From NCBI GenBank assembly GCA_007745635.1, contig CP036272.1, forward strand, positions 2,376,370-2,440,369: 64,000 nt of DNA, read 5' to 3'. The notes beneath the pieces were generated by a model. That model was not told the origin of the DNA, made no database searches, and was given only the letters and a program-made list of their open reading frames with translations. The stretch comes from Stieleria bergensis (GTDB taxonomy: Bacteria; Planctomycetota; Planctomycetia; Pirellulales; Pirellulaceae). Shown piece after piece: positions 25,826-34,282 of this stretch; the first letter of the stretch is position 1, and every line of letters begins with the position of its first letter. Made by a program: the position numbers and the translations under genes.

Positions 25826-27460
25826 TCAGCCTTCTGATAAGCCGCGACGTGAGCGAAGGTTCAAGATCATTGCGCCGCTGGCAATCAGGATGATCAATGC
25901 GCTGACCACGAAGTACAGCGTCACGATGACCATGTTGCCTGCATTTCTCATCACGTTGTCTTCAATCACGCTTTGGTCCAGTGGCAAGGCAAACAGTGCC
26001 GAGAACGGACTGAGGATCCCGCACAGGTCAATCACTGCATACGTTTGATTGGTGAAGTTCAGCATCCGTGTCAGAATCGCCAAGGCCGGTGGCACCACGT
26101 AAAGGATCAACAACGTGGAATACGTCAACAACAAGGCGACAGATGTTTTGCGTGAGAACAGTGAGCAAACCAAGCCGATGACGCAGTTAACGACGCACAC
26201 TGACAGCACGATCAACAGCATGAGCAGCATGCTGAGCCAGTTGCTGTACAGATCAGGATTGAATCCTGCACCCAGCAGCAACGGCCATAGCAGGAAGCAG
26301 GTTAGCACCAGCGAGATTCGAAAGCGGACTAGAAACTTGCCCCATAGGATTTGCACCGGTGATAGCGGGGTGGTCAGCAAGAGGTCCAGTGTCTGTCGTT
26401 CACGTTCGCTAGTGATGCTGCTGGCCAAAAACGTTGGGCCAACAAGCATATTGAAGACAATCACATAAACGCCGAACCAGGGTGCATGCTCAGGCATGAA
26501 GAACAGGAACACCGCCATCATCGGGATCGCCAACACGATGCTGATCTGGATCACAAGTCGCAGCATCAAGGTGCCTTGGCTAAAGATCTCACTGTGGAGT
26601 TCTTTGTCGTACACCGGGTTAGCGCCGTCGGCCATCAGTGATTCTTTCTTTGGTGGCGCAAACAGGCGGTCGGGGAATTGGTCCGGTTGAATCACCAAGC
26701 CGACAGCGTTCTTGGACTCCTCTTCTAGATCAAAGACCTCTTTGCCTTCGCTGCCCATGTCTGGCGGGTACAGCAGGCGTTGGGCCGAGAAGGCGCACAT
26801 TAAGATCACGCCCGTCAGTCCAAACGCGGGGAATACAATCGTGGCCAAGTTGAGACGCAGGTTGCCTTCATCGGCCAGGAACACCCAGACCAAGCAGGCG
26901 CCAATCACCAGCGGCAGGATCGCGACATAACTGACCACCAACGCGTTGCTGGTGTTGGGAAAGTAACTGCTGCAGAACACAGCGATGGCGCCAAAGAGGA
27001 TCACCGAAATGATCAAGCCAGCATAAGCCGCCAGCACTTCGTAAAGGCTAAATCCGCCCAGCGGCAAGCACAGCACGATGATGGGCAGCGATCCAATGAT
27101 CAGCATGCCAATATGTGTCAGCGAGGCGATCATTTTGCCAGCGATGATCGCGCCGGGACGCAGTGGGCTAGCCAGCAGCATCTCGTAGGTCTTGCGTTCC
27201 TTTTCACCGGCAATCGCTCCGGCGGCGAAACTGGGCGCCATCAGTGATGCGATCACATACTGCCCCAGGAAAAACAAGTTGACCAAATTGGTCGCCGATG
27301 GCGGGCTGGTGCTCAGGTCAAGTCGTTCGTCTGATGGCCAGGCTGCAACCACTATGATGGCCAGCAAAATCTGGTACGCGGCAAGCAGAAAGATGGCACG
27401 ATTGGTGCGAAGATTGACCAGCAGTTCGCGCTGCAGAACAGGGTTCTCGAAGATATACAT
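25826..27460 (-). CDS. ABC-2 type transporter permease
   Basis: About 544 residues from ATG 27460 (MYIFENPVLQRELLVNLRTN); ATG 27496 would add 12 cysteine-rich residues. It has roughly twelve membrane helices in two similar halves. Each half has the ABC-2 permease signature after the second helix: AGEKERKTYEMLLASPLRPG in the first and TSERERQTLDLLLTTPLSPV in the second. The protein is therefore a fused or duplicated permease, like those in gliding and export ABC systems. No ATP-binding partner gene lies next to it in this window. Substrate unknown. It is convergent with frr and lies downstream of epmB on the same strand, 74 nt away. Confidence 0.85.
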   Translation of the reverse strand: MYIFENPVLQRELLVNLRTNRAIFLLAAYQILLAIIVVAAWPSDERLDLSTSPPSATNLVNLFFLGQYVIASLMAPSFAAGAIAGEKERKTYEMLLASPLRPGAIIAGKMIASLTHIGMLIIGSLPIIVLCLPLGGFSLYEVLAAYAGLIISVILFGAIAVFCSSYFPNTSNALVVSYVAILPLVIGACLVWVFLADEGNLRLNLATIVFPAFGLTGVILMCAFSAQRLLYPPDMGSEGKEVFDLEEESKNAVGLVIQPDQFPDRLFAPPKKESLMADGANPVYDKELHSEIFSQGTLMLRLVIQISIVLAIPMMAVFLFFMPEHAPWFGVYVIVFNMLVGPTFLASSITSERERQTLDLLLTTPLSPVQILWGKFLVRFRISLVLTCFLLWPLLLGAGFNPDLYSNWLSMLLMLLIVLSVCVVNCVIGLVCSLFSRKTSVALLLTYSTLLILYVVPPALAILTRMLNFTNQTYAVIDLCGILSPFSALFALPLDQSVIEDNVMRNAGNMVIVTLYFVVSALIILIASGAMILNLRSRRGLSEG

Positions 27461-27534
27461 GTTGTAAAAGCAAAGCTCGCAGCAGAAGCAGTTCATCAAG
27501 GGGCTGTTCGAGCGAATCAGACCTGACTGCTATT

Positions 27535-28623
27535 CTAAGCGATTGGCGTCTTTGAGGGGGCTCCGGGAACCTCTTTGACAAATTTTGGCACTGCGTAACC
27601 AGGAAGTATGCTGCGCAGCTGCTCCATGATCGCTTCCCCGCGTGATTGTGGCACCAGAAAGTGGCTCGCTCCTCGCACCTGATCCAGTTGGTGAAGGTAG
27701 TAGGGCTGAACCTTGGCGTTGACGAGTTTCAGGCAAAGTTGGGACAAGGCCTCGGCACGATCGTTGACTCCCGCCAGCAGAACCGCTTGATTCAAGACTG
27801 GAATGCCGTGGGCTGTTATTCGCCGCAGTGATTCCAGCACAGGCTGATCCAATTCCTGAGCGCAGTTGCAATGGATCACAAACCAGCACGCCAGCCGAGA
27901 TTTGGACAGCGTCTGGATCAGTTCTTGGGTGACGCGCTGAGGGATCACGATGGGCAGTCGGGTATGAATCCGAAGACGCTTGACATGGTCGATGGATTCG
28001 ATGCGGTCAATCAGTTGTGCCAGCACGTTGTCCGACAGCGTCAATGGGTCGCCGCCGCTAAGTAGCACTTCGTCGATGGATGGATCGGCTGCGATTTGTT
28101 CGATGGCGGCGGCGTAGCGATCGCGGACTCCTGAGGTCTCTGTATACGGGAACTCGCGCCGGAAGCAATAACGGCAGTGGACGGCGCACATGCCGTTTGT
28201 GATCAGCAGGGCGCGGCCGTGATACTTGCGCAGCAGGCCGCCCTCGTTTAAGGCTTGCAGGTCGCCAACCGGGTCGGGCACAAAACCCTCGGCAGGCTGC
28301 AGTTCCTGCTCAGACGCCAGGACTTGTCGCAGGATTGGGTCATTCGGGTCGCCCGGACGGATGCGGCTGAGCAGTTCCAGCGGGACCAGTGTTGGGAACG
28401 ATTCTGCGGCATCCGCGTCCGGAGCCGGTGGCAGGTTCAGGCGCTGACGCAGTTCAGCCTGGCTGCGAATGGCCGATTGCATGGATTGCTGCCAGCTTGG
28501 GATGGGGGGGGGCGTCGCCAGCTTGCGATTCGGCCCCCGATCACCCCCGATCGCCTCTGTGGATGACGGTCGATCGGATAATCCGGTGCGATGACTGGGC
28601 TGGGGAGGCTGTGAGTCGCTCAC
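27535..28623 (-). CDS. epmB: EF-P beta-lysylation protein EpmB (lysine 2,3-aminomutase family)
   Basis: A 362-residue radical SAM protein of the lysine 2,3-aminomutase family. The [4Fe-4S] cluster cysteines are C146, C150 and C153 in CAVHCRYCFRREF. Later marks are EVLLSGGDPLTLSD and RLRIHTRLPIVIPQRV, and a PLP-lysine region near AKVQPYYLHQLDQVRGASHF. EpmB turns (S)-lysine into (R)-beta-lysine, which EpmA attaches to EF-P. The divergent efp gene with its lysine 34 supports EpmB over a catabolic aminomutase. The start is GTG 28623. The first 45 residues are proline-rich and not conserved. epmA is not in this window. Confidence 0.85.
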   Translation of the reverse strand: MSDSQPPQPSHRTGLSDRPSSTEAIGGDRGPNRKLATPPPIPSWQQSMQSAIRSQAELRQRLNLPPAPDADAAESFPTLVPLELLSRIRPGDPNDPILRQVLASEQELQPAEGFVPDPVGDLQALNEGGLLRKYHGRALLITNGMCAVHCRYCFRREFPYTETSGVRDRYAAAIEQIAADPSIDEVLLSGGDPLTLSDNVLAQLIDRIESIDHVKRLRIHTRLPIVIPQRVTQELIQTLSKSRLACWFVIHCNCAQELDQPVLESLRRITAHGIPVLNQAVLLAGVNDRAEALSQLCLKLVNAKVQPYYLHQLDQVRGASHFLVPQSRGEAIMEQLRSILPGYAVPKFVKEVPGAPSKTPIA

Positions 28624-28829
28624 AATTTGGATCTCGCTGGGGGACGGGCTTCAGAGGCGTAACCGCGGGCAACGGTCATGCGGGATTGACTCCGGAAAAA
28701 CGACAGAAACTAACGCTTACCTGGGCAGGACAAAACCCAATTGGCTCGGTACACTTTCGAACTCCTTTCCGAGCGAATTCGCACCACCAGCGACGCTCTC
28801 GTTGAATGAATCATGGAGTCGACCAACTT
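28624..28829. promoter_or_regulatory. Divergent promoter region between epmB and efp
   Basis: About 205 nt between the two divergent starts must hold promoters for both genes. The efp ribosome site is GGAG at 28815-28818, 11 nt before ATG 28830. No clear operator was seen. Confidence 0.5.
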
Positions 28830-29399
28830 ATGGCAACTTACAACACCAGCGATTTTCGAAAAGGTCTGAAGATCCAAATCGATGGCGAACCGTACCTGAT
28901 GACCGACATGCAGTTCGTCAAGCCAGGTAAAGGAAATGCATTTTACAAATGTAAAATGAAAAACTTGGTCCGAGGCACCACGCTGGATCGAACCTACAAG
29001 GGCGGTGATTCATTGGAATCGGCCGATGTTGAAACCACCGATGTTTCCTTCCTGTATCGCCAGGGTGATGAATACGTCTTCATGCATCAAGAGACCTTTG
29101 AGCAATATGAAGTTCCCGAAAAGGTCGCCGGCGAAATCTGGAAGTATCTCAAGGATGGCATGATTTGCACCATGACAACCTTCAATTCAAACCCCATCAT
29201 CGTTGATCCACCAACCATGGTTGAATTGGAAGTCACCGAGTGTGCGCCGGGTGCCAAAGGCGATACCGCGACTAACGTGACCAAGCCAGCGACCGTCGAG
29301 ACCGGTGCCGAGTTCATTGTACCCGGATTCATTAAGACCGGCAACATCATCAAAGTTGACACCCGCACTGGCGAGTATAGCGAACGAGTCAGTAGCTAG
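28830..29399 (+). CDS. efp: Elongation factor P
   Basis: A 189-residue EF-P, which binds between the P and E sites and relieves stalling at proline runs. MATYNTSDFRKGLKIQIDGE and FVKPGKGNAFYKCKMKN are diagnostic. The lysine at position 34, in KPGKG, is the one that EpmA/EpmB modify in Escherichia coli, so this is the lysylated type. The three beta domains are complete and the C-terminus VDTRTGEYSERV is the family end. ATG 28830 gives the conserved start; ATG 28806 would add eight residues. mgtE follows after 8 nt. Confidence 0.97.
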   Translation: MATYNTSDFRKGLKIQIDGEPYLMTDMQFVKPGKGNAFYKCKMKNLVRGTTLDRTYKGGDSLESADVETTDVSFLYRQGDEYVFMHQETFEQYEVPEKVAGEIWKYLKDGMICTMTTFNSNPIIVDPPTMVELEVTECAPGAKGDTATNVTKPATVETGAEFIVPGFIKTGNIIKVDTRTGEYSERVSS

Positions 29400-29407
29400 C
29401 TGATCAG

Positions 29408-30772
29408 ATGGCTTCACGAAATCAAATGGCGAATCCGCTTTTGATTCCGGAGCTGCGCGAGATGCTGGCTGAGCAGAACGTTGCGGAACTGGAAGAGTTC
29501 TGCACTGCGCTCAATGCTGGCCGAACGGCTGAGTTCATGGAGGGGCTTGAGGACCATGAGCTATGGAGTGTGTTGCAGTACGCACAGCCAGATCGGCGCG
29601 CGGAGATTTTTGGCTACTTTGAAGAGCAACGCCAAGTTGAACTGCTTGAAGAGCAAAATCTTGACGAAGTCGCCTCGTTAATCGAAGAGATTCCCCCGGA
29701 TGACCGGGTGGACTTGATTCGCGAGTTTTCAGCACGACGTGTTGGCGAAGTCCTGAATCGGTTGCCCGTCGATGAACGCCGGGATATTCAACGCTTACGT
29801 TCCTATCCCGAAGGAACGGCCGGTGCGTTGATGACCACCGATGTTGCGATGCTTAGCGAAACGCTAAACATTCGCGAAGCGCTCGATGAGCTTGGCCAGC
29901 AGGCCAGCGAGCTGGAAACGATCTATTACATCTATGTCGTTGATGAAGACAGCTTGTTGCGGGGCATCGTCTCCACGCGTCAGCTGGTTTCTTCATTACG
30001 CACGCCCGAGAAGACTCTCGGCGAGATGATGGAAACCGATGTTGTGGTGGCTGATGTTGATGAAGATCAAGAATCGGTTGCCGAAAAGGTTGAGCATTAT
30101 GACTTGCTTGCCATCCCTGTCGTCGATTCTGGGCGTCAACTCTTGGGCATCATCACGCACGATGATGTGCTGGATGTTGTTCGTGAAGAACTGACCGAAG
30201 ACGCCCAGCGGATCGCTGCCGTCACGCCGCTGGAACAAGAGTTCCTGCGGATTGGCTTGCTGGATCTTTCTCGCAAGCGTGGCATCTGGCTGGTGATCCT
30301 CTTTTTTGCCGCCTTGCTCACCGCGTTTGCTTTGGAGCATTACGATGCCGAGCTGCAGAAGTACATCTGGTTGGTGTCTTTCATTCCGCTGATCATCAGT
30401 GCTGGAGGGAATTCCGGTAGCCAGTCGGCAACGTTGGTGATCACCGCGCTGACCAGTGGTGAAGTCGAGACACATGACTGGCCCAAGGTCTTGTACCGTG
30501 AAGCCTTGGTGTCCATTTTATTGGGTGGGGCCTTGGCCTTGATTGGCTATGGGGCCGCTTATTTCATGGCACCCACGGCGGTGGCGGCCCTGGTGATCCC
30601 ATTGACCTTGCTGGCCGTGATTTTTGTGGGGTGTTGCTGTGGGGCTTGTCTGCCCTTAATTTTCCAGCGTTTGGGGCTCGATCCGGCCATGATGAGCAAT
30701 CCCTTTGTCGCCGGAATTGTCGACATCATGGGCATCGTGATTTACATCAATATCGCCCGCGCCCTGCTCTGA
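29408..30772 (+). CDS. mgtE: Magnesium transporter MgtE
   Basis: A 454-residue MgtE-type magnesium channel. Residues about 10-135 form the acidic N domain of helical repeats, with EIPPDDRVDLIREFSARRVG. Residues about 135-265 form a CBS pair with YPEGTAGALMTTDVAMLSE and LLGIITHDDVLDVVREE. The membrane part, from about 285, has five helices, with FIPLIISAGGNSGSQSATLV, the pore-lining signature, and NPFVAGIVDIMGIVIYINIA at the end. The acidic cytoplasmic domains close the pore when magnesium is high. It sits 8 nt after efp, so the two are probably co-transcribed, though no functional link is known to me. Confidence 0.95.
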   Translation: MASRNQMANPLLIPELREMLAEQNVAELEEFCTALNAGRTAEFMEGLEDHELWSVLQYAQPDRRAEIFGYFEEQRQVELLEEQNLDEVASLIEEIPPDDRVDLIREFSARRVGEVLNRLPVDERRDIQRLRSYPEGTAGALMTTDVAMLSETLNIREALDELGQQASELETIYYIYVVDEDSLLRGIVSTRQLVSSLRTPEKTLGEMMETDVVVADVDEDQESVAEKVEHYDLLAIPVVDSGRQLLGIITHDDVLDVVREELTEDAQRIAAVTPLEQEFLRIGLLDLSRKRGIWLVILFFAALLTAFALEHYDAELQKYIWLVSFIPLIISAGGNSGSQSATLVITALTSGEVETHDWPKVLYREALVSILLGGALALIGYGAAYFMAPTAVAALVIPLTLLAVIFVGCCCGACLPLIFQRLGLDPAMMSNPFVAGIVDIMGIVIYINIARALL

Positions 30773-30983
30773 AGGCCGTTCGGCAATCTGTCTTTCGTTT
30801 CCCAGTGCTGCTCTTTTCGGTGCTCGTCATGCGCTGGCGTTGCGTCGCCGTGCGAACCCATTGTGGGCGTCTCGGGTTGACGGAAAATCCCGCCCGCGAC
30901 CGATTCTCAGGATCGCGTTTTCGCGTTACCCTGTGGTCTGTCTTGGGACCCGAAAAATATCTCTGTTGATCGACCATTTTGCT

Positions 30984-32408
30984 ATGTCTGAATACCGAAA
31001 CGAACATGATTCGATGGGTGATGTGCAAGTACCTGCAGACGCCTACTACGGAGCACAAACACAACGCGCGGTCGATAACTTTCCGATCAGCGGATGGCGC
31101 TTGCCGGAAACCATGATTCAAGCCATGGGGATGGTCAAACATGCCTGTGGGATCGCTAATCGTGACTTGGGAAAACTAACCGGAACCGGCAAGAATCCCC
31201 TGTCCGATGACCAAGTCGCTGCAATGTTGGCTGCCGCAGACGAAGTTGCCGACGGCAAGTTGGCCGATCAGTTCCCCGTCGACGTTTTTCAAACCGGCAG
31301 TGGGACCAGCAGCAACATGAACATCAACGAAGTGATTAGCAATCGAGCGATCGAAATTGCTGGCGGCGATCGGATGGCGATCGAGAAATCCATCCATCCG
31401 AACGATCACGTGAACATGGGGCAAAGCACCAATGACACCTTTCCGACGGCCATTCATGTAGCCACTGCGGTGCAGATTCAAAACGCGTTGCTGCCAGCGC
31501 TCAAGAGCTTGCACGCTTCGCTGGTCGATAAAGCTGCCGCCTGGGACAAAATCATCAAAATCGGTCGGACTCACTTGATGGATGCCACGCCGCTGCGTTT
31601 GGGCCAAGAGTTCGGCGGCTTTGCGCGGCAGGTGGAACTGAGCATCGCGCGCGCTGAAATCGCTCGTGACAGCGTTCTGGAATTGCCCGTTGGCGGTACC
31701 GCCGTCGGCAGCGGTATCAATACGCATCCCGAATTCGGCAGTCGCGTGGCAGCTGCTCTCCAGCAACGAACCGGAATCAAGTTCATTGAAGCCGTCAATC
31801 ACTTCGAAGGGAATGCTCAACGCGATGGCTTGGTGCAAGCACACGGCGAACTGAAGTGCATTGCCCAGACGCTGTTTAATCTTGCCAATAACATTCGTTG
31901 GCTCGGCAGTGGACCTCGCTGTGGATACTACGAAGTCAAATTGCCATCGCGGCAGCCCGGCAGTTCCATCATGCCAGGGAAAGTCAATCCTGTGATGTGC
32001 GAATCCATGATGCAATTGACCGCGCGAGTGGTTGGCAATGATGGCACGATCACATTAAGTGGTGCCGCTGGCGGTAATTTCCAGTTGAACATCATGATGC
32101 CGGTGATGGCTCAGACCATCTTAGACTCCATCATGTTGCTCGCTGGCGGAAGCAATGCCTTCGTCGACTTCTGTGTCGCCGAGATGGAGCCAAATGAAGA
32201 GGCCTGCAACGCCGCCGTTGAGCAGTCGCTATCCATGTGCACCAGTTTGAATCCACTGATCGGATACGAACAGGCAGCCAAGCTAGCCAAGGAAGCCTTC
32301 GCCAGCGGGCAAACCATTCGTGAACTGTGTTTGGAAAAGCAAATCCTTCCGGAGGATCAGCTGAGCGAAGCCTTGGATCCCTGGAAAATGACCGAGCCAC
32401 AAGGTTAG
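30984..32408 (+). CDS. fumC: Fumarate hydratase class II
   Basis: A 474-residue class II fumarase, the iron-independent TCA enzyme that interconverts fumarate and malate as a tetramer. YGAQTQRAVDNFPISG is the normal N-terminus. FQTGSGTSSNMNINEVISNR and HPNDHVNMGQSTNDTFPTAI are substrate-site segments. GSSIMPGKVNPVMCESMMQL carries the lyase family signature with the catalytic serine loop. The start at ATG 30984 gives MSEYRNEHDSMGDVQVPADA; an open frame to 30840 has no family match. It is preceded by a 211-nt gap after mgtE and is probably transcribed on its own. Confidence 0.96.
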   Translation: MSEYRNEHDSMGDVQVPADAYYGAQTQRAVDNFPISGWRLPETMIQAMGMVKHACGIANRDLGKLTGTGKNPLSDDQVAAMLAAADEVADGKLADQFPVDVFQTGSGTSSNMNINEVISNRAIEIAGGDRMAIEKSIHPNDHVNMGQSTNDTFPTAIHVATAVQIQNALLPALKSLHASLVDKAAAWDKIIKIGRTHLMDATPLRLGQEFGGFARQVELSIARAEIARDSVLELPVGGTAVGSGINTHPEFGSRVAAALQQRTGIKFIEAVNHFEGNAQRDGLVQAHGELKCIAQTLFNLANNIRWLGSGPRCGYYEVKLPSRQPGSSIMPGKVNPVMCESMMQLTARVVGNDGTITLSGAAGGNFQLNIMMPVMAQTILDSIMLLAGGSNAFVDFCVAEMEPNEEACNAAVEQSLSMCTSLNPLIGYEQAAKLAKEAFASGQTIRELCLEKQILPEDQLSEALDPWKMTEPQG

Positions 32409-32453
32409 GCAATCCACCGAAAAATGCGTTCGTCACGGTTCTTGCACTGGCGC

Positions 32454-32476
32454 TGCGTCCCGGAAACCGGGACGCA
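32454..32476. terminator. Hairpin between the convergent fumC and aldo/keto reductase genes
   Basis: TGCGTCCCGG (32454-32463) and CCGGGACGCA (32467-32476) form a perfect 10-bp stem with an AAA loop. No T run follows on either strand. It lies between two convergent genes, so it could stop or protect both transcripts. Confidence 0.5.
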
Positions 32477-32535
32477 CGGCGAAGCGGCTCATCAGCGTGA
32501 CCCCACCGGCCGCTGGGCATCTCGATTTCAATCGA

Positions 32536-33516
32536 TCACTCGTAGATCGGGAAAAAGGTGTTGAACGCCTGTTCGCCGAAGTCGCCTGGGTCGTTGAATC
32601 GCTTGTGTTGATCCATTGCCGAAATGGTGGCCATGTGTTGTTCAGTCAGTTCAAAGTCAAACAAGCTTAGGTTTTCTTTCATCCGTTCCACGCGGCTCGA
32701 TTTGGGGACAATGGATGTCCCGCGTTGTACGGCCCAACGCATCAAAACCTGCGCCGGCGTGCGGTTGACTTCTCCTGCGATTGCATGAATCTCTTCGCGA
32801 TCGATCACACCTTCGCCTTCGGTTGCCATGCCCAGCGAGTAGTAAGACTGGGCACCGAGCGGCGAGAATCCGGTGACGTGAATCTTGCTTTCAGAACAGA
32901 ATCGCAAGAGCTTATCCTGCGTCAAATAAGGATGCAATTCGATCTGCATGACACTTGGGGCAACCGCTGACGACGCCATTAAATCTCGCAATAGCGAAAC
33001 GCCAAAATTGCAAACGCCAATGTTTCGCGATAGCCCCGCCTGTTGTAATTCGACCATGGCATTCCATGTGTCAATGATTGGCACGGCGTCGGCAACCATC
33101 TTTGGTTCCGCGGCATCAGGGTCAAAGAACCAGCCCGGCGGATAGCGTTTCTCAGGTGCAACATAAGCCAGTGAGATTGGAAAGTGAACGTGGTACAGAT
33201 CCACGTAGTCCAATTGCAGATCCGCGAGCGTTTTCTCGCAGGCCGCGCGAACGTGTTCCGGTCGGTGGAACGTGTTCCAAAGTTTGCTGGTGACCCAAAG
33301 CTCTTCACGCTTGATCAGTCCGTCTGTGATCGCTTTGGCAATCCCCTGCCCTGCTTCCGTTTCATTGCCGTAATCACAGGCAGCATCAATGTGTCGGTAA
33401 CCGATCTTGATGGCATCGTAGACAGCCTGTGCGGTGTCTTCGGGGGCGATTTTCCAGATTCCAAGTCCGACAGCAGGGATCGTGTCACCGCTGGAAAGAG
33501 TGAATTCGTTTGGCAT
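32536..33516 (-). CDS. Aldo/keto reductase
   Basis: A 326-residue NAD(P)H-dependent aldo/keto reductase. The catalytic tetrad can be placed: D in HIDAACDYGNE, Y in the same segment, K in WVTSKLWNTFHRPEHV and H in YVDLYHVHFPISLAYVAPEK. The C-terminal cofactor part has VIDREEIHAIAGEVNRTPAQ and SIVPKSSRVERMKENLSLF, the NADPH-binding KS-R motif. The N-terminus MPNEFTLSSGDTIPAVGLG begins at ATG 33516; a TTG at 33534 would add six residues. The length is normal. The substrate is unknown; the GYRHIDAA type usually reduces sugar or aliphatic aldehydes. Confidence 0.93.
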   Translation of the reverse strand: MPNEFTLSSGDTIPAVGLGIWKIAPEDTAQAVYDAIKIGYRHIDAACDYGNETEAGQGIAKAITDGLIKREELWVTSKLWNTFHRPEHVRAACEKTLADLQLDYVDLYHVHFPISLAYVAPEKRYPPGWFFDPDAAEPKMVADAVPIIDTWNAMVELQQAGLSRNIGVCNFGVSLLRDLMASSAVAPSVMQIELHPYLTQDKLLRFCSESKIHVTGFSPLGAQSYYSLGMATEGEGVIDREEIHAIAGEVNRTPAQVLMRWAVQRGTSIVPKSSRVERMKENLSLFDFELTEQHMATISAMDQHKRFNDPGDFGEQAFNTFFPIYE

Positions 33517-33644
33517 GGGAGGATTCAAATGCAATCAAGGTCAGGGAGGGATGAAGCAACCGCATCATCATTTCAGATTTTAGAAGGATTGACTAGATGG
33601 TCGCGGTGTGGAATCCAAACGTCGACTGGCAGGCGGATGGTGGA

Positions 33645-34016
33645 TCAGTTGCCAGCTTGATCAGACCAAACGCCGAACTGGTTTCCGCTGGGATCTTTGA
33701 ACTGAAACCTGAGGCCACCGGGAAATGTCATGATGTCAACTGAGATCGTGCCACCCGCCTGAATCACGGCACGCTGTGACGCTTCCAGGTCGCTAGAGTA
33801 CAGGATCACGAGCGGACCGCCGGCGACGATTTTATCAGCCTGGTACATCCCGCCGCACTCACCGACTGCATCCATCCTTCGAATGCCAACATACTCTGGA
33901 CCGTAATCATTAAAGGACCAGCCAAAAGCCGCTGCGAAGAATTGCTTGGCTTGGTCCAGGTCCTGGACTGTGAATTCGATGTAGTCGATGGCGTGATGGA
34001 TAGAATGATCCGGCAT
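33645..34016 (-). CDS. Glyoxalase/bleomycin-resistance-fold protein
   Basis: A 123-residue VOC-fold protein. IDYIEFTVQDLDQAKQFFAA is the typical first strand and helix, and GGLRFQFKDPSGNQFGVWSD is the second module with its glutamate-equivalent metal region (QF in place of E-F). Members bind a metal and a small substrate; bacterial proteins of this short type are often called glyoxalase-like or PhnB-like without proven substrates. The start at ATG 34016 gives the domain directly; a longer frame to 34079 adds cysteine-rich residues. It is 110 nt downstream of the aldo/keto reductase start, on the same strand. Confidence 0.85.
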   Translation of the reverse strand: MPDHSIHHAIDYIEFTVQDLDQAKQFFAAAFGWSFNDYGPEYVGIRRMDAVGECGGMYQADKIVAGGPLVILYSSDLEASQRAVIQAGGTISVDIMTFPGGLRFQFKDPSGNQFGVWSDQAGN

Positions 34017-34282
34017 GGTTCGATTCCGAAAAGGGGGCATAAAAAGGTGTGCTGCCGATGTGCAACATGCAGGTCGCAAGGCTACCGGACAGGGTTTTGG
34101 TTGTGCTCAATGTCTGGCCAGATCACGCTGCTGCATACCCGTCCGGCACCAAGTGACCATCATCCTGGCGTATCATTTTTTGAGCTTGTTTGGTACAGTC
34201 GACGCTGCGATCAATTTTGCTCATCTGCGGGTTGGTTTTTCGGCCAAAAATTCTTCTTTCTAATTGGGCTTCAACGGGACAC

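Noticed and set aside
31176-32015. Minus-strand frame of about 279 residues opposite fumC
   Set aside because: fumC is unmistakable on the plus strand; the antisense frame has no family match.
34017-34040. GGTTCGATTCC, like a tRNA T-loop
   Set aside because: No acceptor, anticodon or D arm can be folded around it.
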